DNA from: Lytechinus pictus
Lineage: Eukaryota; Echinodermata; Echinoidea; Temnopleuroida; Toxopneustidae
Reading direction: 5' to 3'
Assembly: GCF_037042905.1 (NCBI RefSeq)
Contig: NC_087252.1
Location: 33,631,965-33,695,964, forward strand
DNA length: 64,000 nucleotides
How positions within the stretch are numbered: the stretch's first letter is position 1; the number at the start of each line of letters is the position of its first letter. The notes under the pieces were generated by a model. It had not been told where the DNA came from and ran no database searches. It worked only from the letters and a program-made list of their open reading frames with translations. This document shows positions 45,465 through 57,336 of this stretch, in pieces. The position numbers were made by a program, and so were the translations under genes.

Positions 45465-45584
45465 ACTATCACGAATCACGATTATCATGAATCTCACGAC
45501 TGCTGATGGTAGATTTCTTGTTGTATTTGGCCAGCCGATAAGATTAATATTAGTATGATTAATAAAATAATGTTTTGCCCTTTC

Positions 45585-46390
45585 TAGGCCCGGATATTTT
45601 GGGAGTTTATTATGGCTGGCGAGGGAGGGGGGGGGGGGGGGCTTCCCGACCCCCTTGATATCTTGAGATCGTTGATCGCGCGATCGCGCTGAAAATTGGC
45701 ACGCAGGTTTTATAGGACATAATCTACAAAATTGTATAATAATTTATTTCATGCGAATCACTATAAACCGATTATACTAATTTATGCGAAATTAGTATGC
45801 AAAATAATAATTCTCTTTCCCCTAACTCCCTAAAAAAGCTTCAAATTATCCAATGTTTGGTATAGAAACTCTTTTTTGGGTGTTCCTAGCAAATCTACAT
45901 GAAAAAATTGCGATATAAAATCAATATCTTATGTATTATATTGTTTATTGCAATTTCTTATGTATTTGTCTGTTTTTCAACCTTCTGTTTTTCATTGTTT
46001 TTTATTTTCAATGAACTTTTGTCGAAGACTCTTTTGAGACCATAAACAGCATGAAACAAATCCATTTAGACCAAAACTTAAAGTAATCATGCATTTATGA
46101 TTTTTGGTTGAAAATATAATTTCCATTCACTTTGTACACGAATTACGTTTTTTGAGCAATTTTTTGGTCTGACATGCACCTACAAAATGTTGCTTAATTT
46201 CGTAACCGCGTAAGCGGGCGCAAAATTGCAAAATTGGTCTCAAAGGTTGCGCAAGACTTGAAATCAAAAGATTAGTGAGTGGCGCCGTCAAAAAAAAAAT
46301 TCGCGCGGCGAAAACATTGGGCGAATCGTTGAGGGGGGGGGGGGGGGGGGGGCTCCGAGCCCTCCCCCCTCCACGGTCTAGATAGGGTTA
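45585..46390. other. G-run-bounded segment with GC-rich patches
   Basis: G runs lie at about 45626-45640 and 46332-46352. The ends show weak inverted similarity (TCTAGGCCCGG near 45594, inverse TCTAGACCGTGG near 46370). Patches such as 'GATCGCGCGATCGCGC' (45673) and 'GTAACCGCGTAAGCGGGCGC' stand out. It may be a mobile element, but no target duplication is clear. Confidence 0.4.
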
Positions 46391-46429
46391 AACTTCATCC
46401 AACCTTTACAGTTATTTGGGGCTTTCTAA

Positions 46430-46735
46430 TGTTTATTAAAAGCCTCGTATCTTCGACCATCCCTCGTCTTCATCAGAAGTAAATGAAAATGATCACATCA
46501 ATCATGATTGTGCACAGTCATCCTCACACAGACGTTTCTATGGTAACTGACTGAGGATATGTTCCTTTCACATTAGTAGCGAGGATTTTATATGATTGCG
46601 CCCTCTGAATATGACTGATATGCTCCCTGCACATTAGTAGCGAGGATTTTATATGATTGCACCCTCTGAATATGACTGATATGGTCACTGTCATTTACCC
46701 CTGACGAAGACGAAGAATCGCCCAAAATTTGAGGC
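46430..46735. repeat. Inverted repeat enclosing a 61-bp tandem pair
   Basis: The left arm 'AAGCCTCGTATCTTCGACC' to 'CGTCTTCATCAG' (46440-46482) faces the inverse 'CTGACGAAGACGAAGAATCG' to 'GAGGCTTT' (46702-46737). Inside are two 61-base units (46557-46617, 46618-46678) sharing 'ACATTAGTAGCGAGGATTTT'. Confidence 0.75.
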
Positions 46736-47346
46736 TTTGAATAATAAGATTGTCCAAAAAGCATTATAGTCAGGTCAAGATTTTTGAAAATGTGCTCAGA
46801 AAAAGTGCTTTAGGTATTTTATGTTAATGCTGATTAATTGTTAAGGTAATTCAAGGGTGCTGAATAAAAAAATATGCTGTTTTCCAAACCTGACGTCTTC
46901 ATCCTTAAATCGGTAAAAACAAAATGGCGGCATTTTGAATGCGGGTTTTCCTAATAAACGATTTTTATGAGTGATCAGAAACTGGGGTCTATGCTATATT
47001 TTCGATACCCATGGTTGCAAAAATAAAACGTCTGATTGATTTGTTAGCCATCTTTAACTCCAAAATGGCTGCCATGATTCACAACTGCTTATTGAGAAAT
47101 GATAATAAAGCCAAATGTTTGATAATATTGTGGCAATTTTAGGATATTTGCATTGTGATAACTTTATCTTTTCGCCTTTTTTTCTTAGCATGTATAGCAG
47201 AAACAAAACATGGACGCCACATTTACGACGGCAGCGATGACTTTGGCGGCGGCGAAGTCGCCGAAGTCATCATTAAATCTCAACCTAGGCTAGGTGTTTG
47301 GAATGTCATAACTTTTTGGGGTATAAGAATATATTTCATGAAACTT

Positions 47347-47420
47347 TGAATTTGACGAGACGGAAGACCAAAATGCAAGCTATTACAAATATCAAAATGG
47401 CACATAAGAAAAACATGAAT
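47347..47420 (-). mobile_element. 75-bp fragment of the LINE at 18.7 kb
   Basis: It matches 18650-18725 almost base for base ('GACGAGACGGAAGACCAAAA'). Confidence 0.75.
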
Positions 47421-47457
47421 ACATGACCATTGATTGCCCTTGTTATATTAATGGCTA

Positions 47458-47617
47458 GAAGTAAAAATGGCAGAGGTAAAAATGACAAAGGGAGAAATGG
47501 CTGAGGTAAAAATGGCAGAGGCAAATTTGCAAAGGTAAAAATGGCATAGGTATAAATGACAGCGGTAATAATGGCAGAGGTAATTAATGGCTAGAAGTAA
47601 AAATGACAGAGGTATAA
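47458..47617. repeat. 15-bp minisatellite, orientation A
   Basis: Diverged copies of AAAAATGGCAGAGGT. Confidence 0.85.
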
Positions 47618-49017
47618 ATGGTCAGTCTTAAACCACTTACCAAAAAATCCAAAATCCCCTCCATGCATACGGTAGATTAAATAATAAAGGTTCTGAGAAG
47701 AAAATTGGAATTATAATGTTTGACTAATAGAAGGGGTAACATTTTTAAATGATACTGTAGATCTTCTGGATCAAATTGACAACACTTGAGTTGGTATTTT
47801 TTAAAAATTTTTACTGGACTTACAAGCACGGCCTTCTCATGTCAAATCGCTCTTCTAATATTCACATTTGAAGCACACTTTGGATCCCAAGTATTATACT
47901 TAATCCATTACAGGGGAAATTCACACCGACATAAAGTTTAGTGTAGAAATAGCAGAAAATAATTAAAATTGTATCGGTGGGAGTTTAGGGAATCCATCAA
48001 AGATTTAAAAAGCTATTAGAATTTTACATTTTAACGGTGACGTCATTTCCGAGCAGTTTTTCCAACATATGGTGTAATAAAAAATATAAATGAAAAGTCA
48101 TTTTCTGAAGAAAAAAAAATACAATGGTTTTGATTGTACCTTAAGTATATAAAAATACAAATCATTTCACATTCGCTCCCGAAAGAATTATTTTGGCAAT
48201 CATAAACCACTGATTAAAAAATTGAAAAGTATATATTTTGGTGCATAAAATACGGGGCAGCTGATAGTATATGACGTCACAGATCAAAAACGCAAACTTC
48301 TAATAACTTTCTTAATCTTTGATGGACTTTCCGCAAATAACCAATATATACTTTTTTGCTAATTTTAAAGTAAGCTTAAAATAGGTTGATAGAATGGTAC
48401 CTAAGAAACATTTATAAATTTAAGTCCCCGATTGCTACACATTTCAAAATTCATGCGGTAACCGTTACCATAGAAACTAGTTTAGGAACCTGACATCCAC
48501 TTGGACTAGGTGCAATGAGGCATTGCTCTGACAAAATTGAACACTAGTTGCTATTATTATATCATTTACATTAAACTACATGCGTATCACATCAATATAT
48601 ATAAGGATCCATTACTTTATTACAGAGCGTTTTGCTATTTTTCTGTTATCCAAGTTATGCAAGTGGTTCAAAGAAATTCCGAACTTGTCTATTTCAGGGT
48701 GTTAATGGTAGCACACATTGGTGTTTACATTAAAATTTGTTGGGTATGTATGGAATGAAGTGCTGTTCTGTTATACGAAGTGGCCAAGATAAATCCTTTC
48801 ATCAATCACTAATTGAAATCATTTTGGCATGAAAATGTTTGAGTTTAATCATATCAACGATACAGTATAGACCCAAAGTGATGACAAATATCCATATAAT
48901 ATCTAATCAGTTCATAATACTCATTTCGTCGAGAGCAGTCCATTCAAGTTCAATAATTATGACTGATATTAACCAAAAAGGCTCTGTCTTCCTTGTTGAT
49001 GTAGCATGTCATGATCT
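47618..49017. other. Spacer between the minisatellite arms
   Basis: AT-rich, with no reading frame of note and no recognised repeat. Confidence 0.45.
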
Positions 49018-49216
49018 TTACCTCCGTCATTTATGCCTCTGCCATTTTTACCTCTGCTATTATTACCTCTGCTATTTTACCTCTGCCACTATTACCTCTG
49101 CCATTTTTACCTCTGCCATTATTACCTTTGCCATTATTACCTCTGCCATTTTTACCTCTGCCATTATTACCTCTGCCATTATTACCTCTGCCATTATTAC
49201 CTCTGCCATTTTTACC
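49018..49216. repeat. 15-bp minisatellite, orientation B
   Basis: About 13 copies of ACCTCTGCCATTATT, the inverse of the unit at 47458-47617. Predicted Leu/Pro-rich or Gly/Asn-rich frames here are artefacts. Confidence 0.92.
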
Positions 49217-49229
49217 CGGCACCAAATTA

Positions 49230-49712
49230 ATTGACATTAATTGACCCTTTAAGCCAAGGATTAGACACTAAAATCGTATACCCCAGGCGGTTATTAAACA
49301 ATTTATGTAAGTTTTTCGGTAACAACAGCCATTAAAGACTCCATTTTTGGAAGCCAGCATGTTTTTTTTTAACATACTGGACCACTGACTGTCCTTGTAA
49401 ATTGTTACAATTTACTACTGGACCCTTAAAGTCACCATTGATTAAATCCAAAATTAAGGGCGCTAAAATAGGTAATAGATGAATTGTGATTTTTAAGGCT
49501 ATGGCAGCCATTTTTGATTCCATCTTGGATTTCCAGGTACCCAGGAGTGCTTATGTTACCTGTTTTGATAAACCTTTACCCCCCTGAACCATTGAATAGG
49601 CACCGAAAATGATTTCTAAGGTGGATAAAGAGTCGGTTATGTGAGTTTTCAGTGAATGGCGGTCATCTTCGACGCCATCTTGAAAATCTTTCCCAGATGC
49701 AGATTTTGGTAG
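49230..49712. mobile_element. Fragment of the foldback-element right arm
   Basis: It corresponds to about 12440-12930: 'TGGACCACTGACTGTCCTTGTAA', 'GGTAATAGATGAAT', 'CGACGCCATCTTGAAAAT' and 'GATTTTGGTAGAT' type blocks. The terminal GACCCGTC is absent. Confidence 0.8.
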
Positions 49713-49904
49713 ATCAGATTGTACTAACAATTGAAAACCAAAAGAGCAATCAATTAATGGTGTAGAATGGCGACCATTTTTATTTTTGCCAATTTGAGGG
49801 TTTTAACAACAAATTGTAGGTATAGGCAATCGGCATATTTGGATTCAGGGCCCTCAAATCATGCTAAACCGCTCTTAATTCAGCATCAACGAATTTTAAC
49901 TAAG

Positions 49905-50660
49905 GCAGTTAGTAGACTTGTTAAGAGGTTGAACGCTGCATTTTTTAGTACAAATGTCCCATTTGGCACAAATGTTCCTTGAGTCAAAAGAAAAAGATTC
50001 ATCCAAAGAGACACGCTGTCTCTATGCAAATAAGCAAGTAATTTGCATAAATTTGCATATTAGGTCGATATAGTGAAAACAAGTATTTCAGAATATATAT
50101 TTAACCAGAACTGCCCTAAAATTGGAAATAAAGACTTAGGGTAAGAAAGGTAAGAAAATTGTCATAAAATAATTGGGATATCCTTGTTTATTATTACCTA
50201 ATTTACATAAATTATGCAAATTATGATTACCGATACCGAAATGCATTTTGTCCGTATGTACCATAGATTACGGTGTGGCAGACACACCAACAAAAGCAAT
50301 ACGAGAAGCCGATGGAAGCTATTGTGTTGAGATTGTGTTATCTCGAATGACATACCATTGATCGCTTTATTATCCGATTCGTGAGTGTGACTGTGACATA
50401 GAGATTGTTTTGGTCTCGTTTTAGCGCAATATCACGTTATACATTTTGACATATTTGCCCTCTTTCTAAGCAAATTAAGACACTAATACTGTCATGAAGC
50501 ATATCGATGTTTTCGCTAATATATTCTCTTTCATGTAAAATGTTGACATTGTGTATTAGTTGCTGTGTTTTTAAAACAATTCAGGATTCATGAAAAAATA
50601 CTCTGTTTTAAAAAATGCAGCGTTCACCCCTTTTTTGCAGTTAACAAGTCTACTAAGTAT
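49905..50660. repeat. Inverted repeat pair around 650 bp
   Basis: 'TAGTAGACTTGTTAAGAGG' then 'TGAACGCTGCATTTTTTA' (49911-49949) faces the inverse near 50610-50655. It could be the ends of a non-autonomous element. Confidence 0.6.
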
Positions 50661-50914
50661 ACTTTTCTCAAACACGATCCTGACTATCAGACAATCGAGG
50701 TTGTCTTCAATTGGTAAATTGTTCCTGGATTTTTTGTTCTACCTTTGATATTACATAATGAATATGCTGGTTTTTCTTTGTTTCTTATTTGTTATCTGAA
50801 CTGTATTATTGTTTAATTCTCTTCTCCTGTTTTTAAATTATGTAAGTCTACCTTTGGTATATGAAAAAATGAACATGCTTGTGATATTTTCTTTGTTGTT
50901 TAAACTGTAAAACT

Positions 50915-51198
50915 GTAGAGGTGTTGTGGCTCAGTGGATAAGTCTTCCGACTTTGAACCACAAGTTCCGGGGTTCAAATCCCACCGCAGCACTAGCGTCC
51001 TTTGGCAAGGCGTTTATCTACATTTGCCACTCTCCATCCAGGTGTAGTAAAAGGGTACCCGGTAGGAAGGAATTCCTTGAATGCTCGATGCGCCCGATCA
51101 GGGTAGCCGTGCTAAAGCCGGGGTAATAGTATGCAGCGCTTAGAAACATTTGTATTAAGCGCTATATAAATGTTGCATATTATTATTATTATTATTAT
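50915..51198 (+). mobile_element. tRNA-headed SINE, full length
   Basis: Box A 'TGTGGCTCAGTGGATAAG' (50925), box B 'GGGGTTCAAATCCC' (50969), body with 'GGGTACCCGGTAGGAAGGAA' and tail 'TATTAAGCGCTATATAAATG' then (ATT)n. It is the intact member of the family also at 37955 and 43515. Confidence 0.85.
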
Positions 51199-51199
51199 A

Positions 51200-51976
51200 A
51201 CAAAATTGTTTTGATTTAGTTTTGTGCACTTTATACATATGAAGGCGAAACCGAATGATAAGAAATGAGAGGATTTCCTTTCATTTAGTCTTAAAATGTG
51301 TTCTTTTTTACTGTCTCAGGGATAGTGTCTCGACTCAAAGGCTGGGGAAAATTGGAGTATACAAAGATTTATGGATCAACCTCATGAAATTATTGGATCA
51401 TCCAAAGAGGTTTTACGACTTTCACCCTTCAATTTCACGCATGAATGAAGAACTTTGTTTACAATTATGACCATCCTACATTTGAAATTGACAATCTTGG
51501 GAAGGCACATCAGAAAAAACACAGATAGTTTCATTAATTTCATTTAAATATGCATGTAAGCAAAAACACGATTATATTAGTATAGACCTAGTATTAATAC
51601 AATATTTCTTTGAAATCAGCAAAAGAATGTAGACCGAAGACTATATTATTAACATGTTAAATATTGCTTTCAAATGTCAATATTTCCAGCATTTTCGATA
51701 CAATATGATTCAATTTAATGATGGTTTTTATTAAAACAGCAACGCATATCAGCCTGGTGGTTTGTTTACAATGTAGATGTAAAAATACATACACTGCATA
51801 CATTTCCTGACATAAACAAACGAACAAAAAATGTACATTATGAAGAGATGAGGAAAAAGCCTTTAAGATGTAAGAACGCATAAGAATTAAAGTCAGCCCC
51901 TCAAACAAGTAAAATTAAGCGTGTTTGAAAATTGTCATTAATGTGTTTAATAATATCTGTAATTTGAACAGGGAAC
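51200..51976. other. Intergenic; two short dispersed-repeat matches
   Basis: Bases 51555-51640 resemble 29680-29750 ('AAAACACGATT', 'AATATTTCTTTGAAA'), and 51690-51850 resemble 36920-37060. No gene. Confidence 0.4.
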
Positions 51977-51980
51977 TTAA

Positions 51981-52544
51981 AGGTCATGCCCAGCCCAGAA
52001 AAATGTTGACTTGATTGAATGGAGAAAAATCAAACTATCATAATGCTGAAAATGTCATCAAAATCGGATGTAAAACAAGAAAGTTATGTCATTTTAAAGT
52101 TTTGCTTATTTTCCACAAAACAGTGATATGCACAACTCAGTGACATGCAAAGGAGACAGTGATGACTTTTTTTAATTGTTTGAATTATACAATATTTATA
52201 TATATATATTTTTACAGATTCGACAATAAGGACCAACCTGACTGAACCATATATTATTAAACAATGCTAATTCCACATGTTTAGGGAGGAATTAATTGTT
52301 GTTTCACTTGACAATGAGAAGAAAATTAGAATACAAAAGAATTAGTGAGTGGATAACGTCATCAGTCTTCTCATTTGCATACCCACCAGGATGTGCATAT
52401 AACTATTTTGTGAAATGAAGAAAAACTTTAAAATGACATAACTTTCCTTTTTTACATCCAATTTCGATGGTATTTTCAGTGTTTAGCTTGTTGGATATTT
52501 CTCTTTTTATTCAAATCATTTTTATGTTGGAGTGGACCGGTCCT
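51981..52544. mobile_element. Hairpin MITE (family of 8027 and 53926)
   Basis: It follows TTAA (51977-51980), starts AGGTCATGCCCAGCCCAG and ends near 52544 with 'GGAGTGGACCGGTCCT'. Shared arm blocks include 'AAAATCGGATGTAAAACAAG'. The right TTAA has decayed to CTAA. Confidence 0.72.
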
Positions 52545-52549
52545 CTAAG

Positions 52550-53921
52550 CAGCGATTTTTTTTCCACCCAGTTCTTAGAGTATAGTAGTAATTGCTGTGA
52601 GAACAAGCCGTGTAAAATCTTTCTTCCAAGCTCACGGGCAGGTCAGGTCGAGGCAACGAAGCGATGATGGGAAATCAAGTGTCACCAGGCCTTTAAACCT
52701 GATACCCTCTCCCTCAAAAAAGGCTTCTACAACATCAGACACCAGCCGCCTCTCAGAGTATAAAAGTTTATAATATCAACAATTTTCTGTATGTGTGGGG
52801 GTGAGTTTGGGTGTGTGTATGTATCCACTACTAAAGCACGCCCGCTCTGTACATCAAACCACGATCTCTTATCAATACACGTTTATCATGAATGTTGAGC
52901 TTCTCCAAATCTCTCTATTTTTTCTAAATTTGCCTAAATTGCCTTAATATAATTTTGAATGGGCATTTATCACAAAGATTAATGACTATTTTGTACATAG
53001 TCTAACTACTTCAGACTCTGCGAATAGTGAAAACCAATGGTCTGTGCTTGTAGAATATTATCTGTACGTGGCAATGACCAGATGGCAGTAATACCTACGT
53101 CACATTTGTTCTACGCCCAGTCGAAAACAGCTGTTTCAACGTTTTTTTGTAATAGCTATATATAGGTGGTTTGAATAAAAAAAAATAATAATAGAACGTC
53201 TGTTTTTGACACGTCGTACGGCTACCGTAGAGCAAATGAGTGTGGTAATAGAATGATATAAGGTAGTATTACACGCAGGTCTTGCGTGCATGACAAGGCT
53301 AATAAACAATTAGTTGAATTTCTATACAATTTTTGTTTTATGAAATCACGCTTGATCGGTCCTTAGATAGTCTCTATTGAAATTGAAAATATGTTTTGAA
53401 CTTGGATTAGCATATTTTGTATTCATGGGCAGATATTTAATAGCTAATGCGGTAACAGGCGGCGTAACCCTGTATGTCACATGAACTCATAGCCAAACTA
53501 CCATTTTTCGAAGTTTTTGTGAACAATTGTAATGAGTGAGTTTTCGCGCAACGACGTACAAGCTCTATTTCATCCATATCAAGAAATAGAATTCTGAATA
53601 TAGAATTTCTTGATGTAATGAATCTGACCAATAACACTGGCAAACCCCCGGACAATTGTGCGTTCAATATGTGCTCAACACTGGCGTAATTAAATCCCGG
53701 GAGGGTAGGGACAGCCATCAGACACACACAACTAGACACGCACACACACACCCTCACCCACCCCTACACACCCCTATCCTATGAGCACGCTCAAATTATC
53801 TTGGCCTGTAAAAATTCCTGTGCTTGTTATTTAGATTCAATAAATCCACCACCTTTTTCCTTTTACCCCTCATATCCCCTAATTTGTAAAAAAAAATGAG
53901 GACAATTTCTCAAAGACTCCC
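52550..53921. other. No recognisable gene
   Basis: It contains a GT/CA-rich patch (about 53716-53760) and AT-rich sequence. Open frames are short and without motifs. Confidence 0.4.
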
Positions 53922-53925
53922 TTAA

Positions 53926-54485
53926 AGGACAAGTCCACCCCAACAAAAATATGATTTGAATAAAAAGAGAAAAATCCAACAGGCATAACACTTAAAATTT
54001 TATCGAAATTGGATGTAAAATAAGAAAGTTATGACATTTCAAAGTTTCGCTTAATTTCACAAAATTGTTATATGTACATCCTGGTTGGTATGCAAATGAG
54101 GAAACTGATGACGTCATCCACTCACTATTTCTTTTGTATTTTACTATATGAAATATGAAATATTCTAATTTTCTCTTCATTTTCAAGTGAAACAATAAAT
54201 TTCTCCCCGAAGATGTGGAATTAGCATTGTTTAATACTATATGGTTCAGTCAAGTTGATCCTTATTGTTAAATCTGTAAAAAAAATGAAATATTGTATAA
54301 TTCAAACAACAACAAAAAGACAAAAAATAGTGAGTGAGGGACATCATCGACTGTCTCATTTGCATGTCACTGATTTGTGCATATCACTGTTTTGTGAAAA
54401 ATAAGCGAAACTTTTTAAAATGTCATTAGTTCCTAATTTTTCTCCATTTATTCAAATCAACATTTTTCTGGGGTGGACTTGATTT
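53926..54485. mobile_element. 560-bp hairpin MITE with TTAA target, best family member
   Basis: The ends are AGGACAAGTCCACCCCAACA (53926) and the inverse near 54470 (CTGGGGTGGACTTG). TTAA lies at 53922-53925 and 54486-54489. Arms contain 'GATGACGTCATCC' and 'CATCATCGACTGTCTCATTTGC' type inverses. Confidence 0.8.
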
Positions 54486-54489
54486 TTAA

Positions 54490-55258
54490 GTTTTCCTTAA
54501 TAATATCAAATGACGTTAGATGTACAGGCCCTTTCAATCTCTTTACTTCACCTTACTTGTCCTCCTAAAAACAATTTAGCAGACGTACCATGACGAATTG
54601 CCCGCTCACTTCGCTCACACGTTAATATGCTTTATGCCATCAATTCAATTTTTTCAATTTATTTATTTCTATTTATTTGATTATTAATTTTTTTTTTTTT
54701 TTTTTTTTTGGGGGGTGGGATGCACCCCTTTAAGATGCTGGATCGGGCGAGCGACAGACTACTCTAAACGTCATTCGTCATAACTATTATAACTTCCCCT
54801 GTTGTAGTGTGCGTCAAATTTCATTCATAATATACACCGTCAATCACATCGATGCTGGACTATATAGTCTTAACGTCGCTCGCTGCCATTCTAACTGCAC
54901 GAAACTACATCCAGATGTTTGGGTATTATTATCCGAGATTTCTTTGGGAAGAACGGGTACATAACACATTTGTCTAAAACAAAGCTAACGAGTGCATGGA
55001 CTGTACATGATTTTCATCGGAAGACATAGTGCTAAAGCATTACACCTGAATTGTCTCTACAGCACCCAAGTAAGCGACATTGGTTCACACATTGCTACAC
55101 ATGAAGTTTGTCACACGATTTACTGTTTTGCTGTGGTTGTAAAACTTTAGGGTAACTTGACAAACGTATCGTGGAAATAGAAGACGTCAGTCAACTAGCA
55201 TCAATATCAGTATCTAGACCGAGTGAAGGAAATACCAAAGGGTGTTGACTTGCACACA
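54490..55258 (+). other. Upstream region of the second ankyrin gene
   Basis: It contains a poly-T/G tract at about 54690-54718. No coding exon was found. It may include the promoter or 5' UTR of the gene starting at 55270. Confidence 0.4.
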
Positions 55259-55267
55259 TATAAAAAG
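55259..55267 (+). promoter_or_regulatory. TATA-like box just before the ATG
   Basis: TATAAAAAG lies three bases before the first ATG. If functional, transcription would start near 55289, so translation would begin at 55291 or at 55387 rather than 55270. The match may be chance in AT-rich DNA. Confidence 0.3.
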
Positions 55268-55269
55268 AA

Positions 55270-57336
55270 ATGATAAAATTGTACACCATGATGGAAACGA
55301 AGACCTTTGGGGTCACACCACATTATCTAGCTGTTCCACAGAGAATTTCTGAATTACCCAAATCTATCGACAATCTTACAGCAAGTATGGTTAAAGAGAA
55401 TACGGATGACTATTCTCCGTTACTAATGGCTGTAATGAATGGTCACCTTGGTGAAGTACAAAGCCTAGTCAGTCAAGGGGCGAACGTGAATCAGGGTACC
55501 GCTGAAGGCTGGACACCGTTAATGATTGCAGCAAAGACCGGCAGAGTGGAGATGTTGACATTTCTCATCGATCAAGGGGCTGAGATTAAAAAGTCTGTTA
55601 CAAGACTGACTGCTTTACACTTTGCTGCTTTCCTTGGTCATCTTGATGCTATCAAATATCTGATCAGTCAAGGGGCTGATGTGGAGGAAGGAAATGAAAA
55701 TGGTTGGACTGCATTTCACATTGCTGCCCTGAATGGTCATCTTGATGTCACCACATATCTGATCATTCAAGGGGCTGAGATAAACGAAGGAAATAATGAT
55801 GGTGGGACCGCATAACACTATGCTGCTTTCAGTGGTCATCTTGATGTCACCAAATATCTGATGAGTCAAGGGGCTGAGATAAACAGAGGAAACAATAATG
55901 GTTGCAATGCATTACACTTTGCTGCTCAGAATGGCCATCTTGATGTCACCACATATTTGATCAGTCAAGGGGCCGAGATAAACGGAGGAAATAATAATGG
56001 TGGGACTGCATTACACAATGCTGCTTTTAATGGTCATCTTGATGTTATCAAATATCTGTTCAGTCAAGGGGGTGATGTGAAGAAAGGAGACAATGACGGC
56101 ATGACTGCATTACACATTGCTGTTCTGAATGGTCATCTTGATGTCACCACATATCTGATCAGTCAAGGGGCTGAGGTGGAGAAAGGACTTAACAATGGTC
56201 GGACTGCATTACACTTGTCTGCTCAGAATGGCCATCTTGATGTAACTAAATATCTGATCAGTCAAGGGGCTGAGGTGAAGAAAGGAGATAATGAAGGTCT
56301 GACTGCATTACACATTGCTGTTCTGAATGGTCATCCTGATGTAACTAAATATCTGATCAGTCAAGGGGCTGAGGTGAATGAAGGAGAAAACAATGGTTGC
56401 ACCGCATTACACTTTGCTGCTCAGAATGGCCATTTTGATGTCACCACATATTTGATCAGTCAAGGGGCAGAGATAAACGGAGGAAATGACAATGGTTGCA
56501 CCGCATTACACTTTGCTGCTCAGAATGGCCATCTTGATGTCACCACATATTTGATCAGTCAAGGGGTCGAGATAAACGGAGGAAATAATAATGGTGGGAC
56601 TGCATTACACAATGCTGCTTTTAATGGTCATCTTGATGTTATCAAATATCTGTTCAGTCAAGGGGGTGATGTGAAGAAAGGAGATAATAAAGGTTTTACT
56701 GCATTACACATTGCTGTTGAGAATGGTCATCTTGATGTCACTACATATCTGATCAGTCAAGGGGCTGAGGTGAATAAAGGAGATAGTGAAGGTCTGACTG
56801 CATTACACATTGCTGCTCTGAATAGTCATCTTGATGTAACCAGATATCTTATCAGTCAAGGGGCTGAGGTGAATAAAGGAACCAACAATGGTTCCACCGG
56901 ATTACACTTTGCTGCACAGAATGGCCATCTTGATGTCACCACATATCTGATCAGTCAAGGGGCTGAGATAAACGGAGGAAATAATAATGGTGGGACTGCA
57001 TTACACCATGTTGCTTTCAGTGGTGATCTTGATGTAACCAAATATCTCATCAGTCAAGGAGCTGAGGTGAATAAAATCGGAGACCGTGGTTGGACTGCAT
57101 TACACATTGCTGCTTTGAGAGGCCACCTTGATGTATCCAAACATCTTGTCAGTCAAGGGGCTGCGGTGAACATGAGAGATGAAAGTCGTTGGGAACCTTC
57201 AGACCTCGCTCTTTTAGGGAATAATTTTGATGTTGTTAGATTTCTTAAACCTGAATATGCGAGTATTGAAAATCTCCGTCATCAGAAAAATGAACTTGTG
57301 TTACTTTTCGCGCTGGGAAAACTTCACAATACCGAG
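55270..57336 (+). CDS. Second ankyrin-repeat gene, first large exon, with in-frame TAA
   Basis: From ATG 55270 (alternative ATGs 55288, 55291, 55387) the frame encodes a 45-residue unique N-terminus and then about 18 ankyrin repeats plus a degenerate last one ('NNFDVVRFLKPEYASIEN'). Consensus repeat core: 'TALHIAALNGHLDVTTYLIS'. TAA at 55813-55815 stands where all other repeats have TTA (Leu of TALH), so one base change splits the frame; the remaining 1.5 kb stays open in the same frame. Donor ACCGAG|gtaaat at 57336 is identical to that at 706. Downstream exons are not seen in the window. Either it is a young pseudogene, a null allele, or there is a base error. Confidence 0.8.
55813..55815 (+). 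other. In-frame stop in ankyrin repeat 5
   Basis: ACC GCA TAA CAC is read where the consensus has GCA TTA CAC. Confidence 0.85.
55891..56784 (+). repeat. 594-bp higher-order duplication of ankyrin units
   Basis: Repeats 6-8 and 12-14 share the unusual 'VIKYLFSQGGDVKKGDN' string. DNA from 55999 recurs at 56593 with almost no change, an offset of exactly six 99-base units. Confidence 0.8.

Noticed and set aside
49011-49244. Leu/Pro-rich and Gly/Asn-rich frames on both strands
   Set aside because: They are products of the 15-bp minisatellite, whose unit length is a multiple of three.
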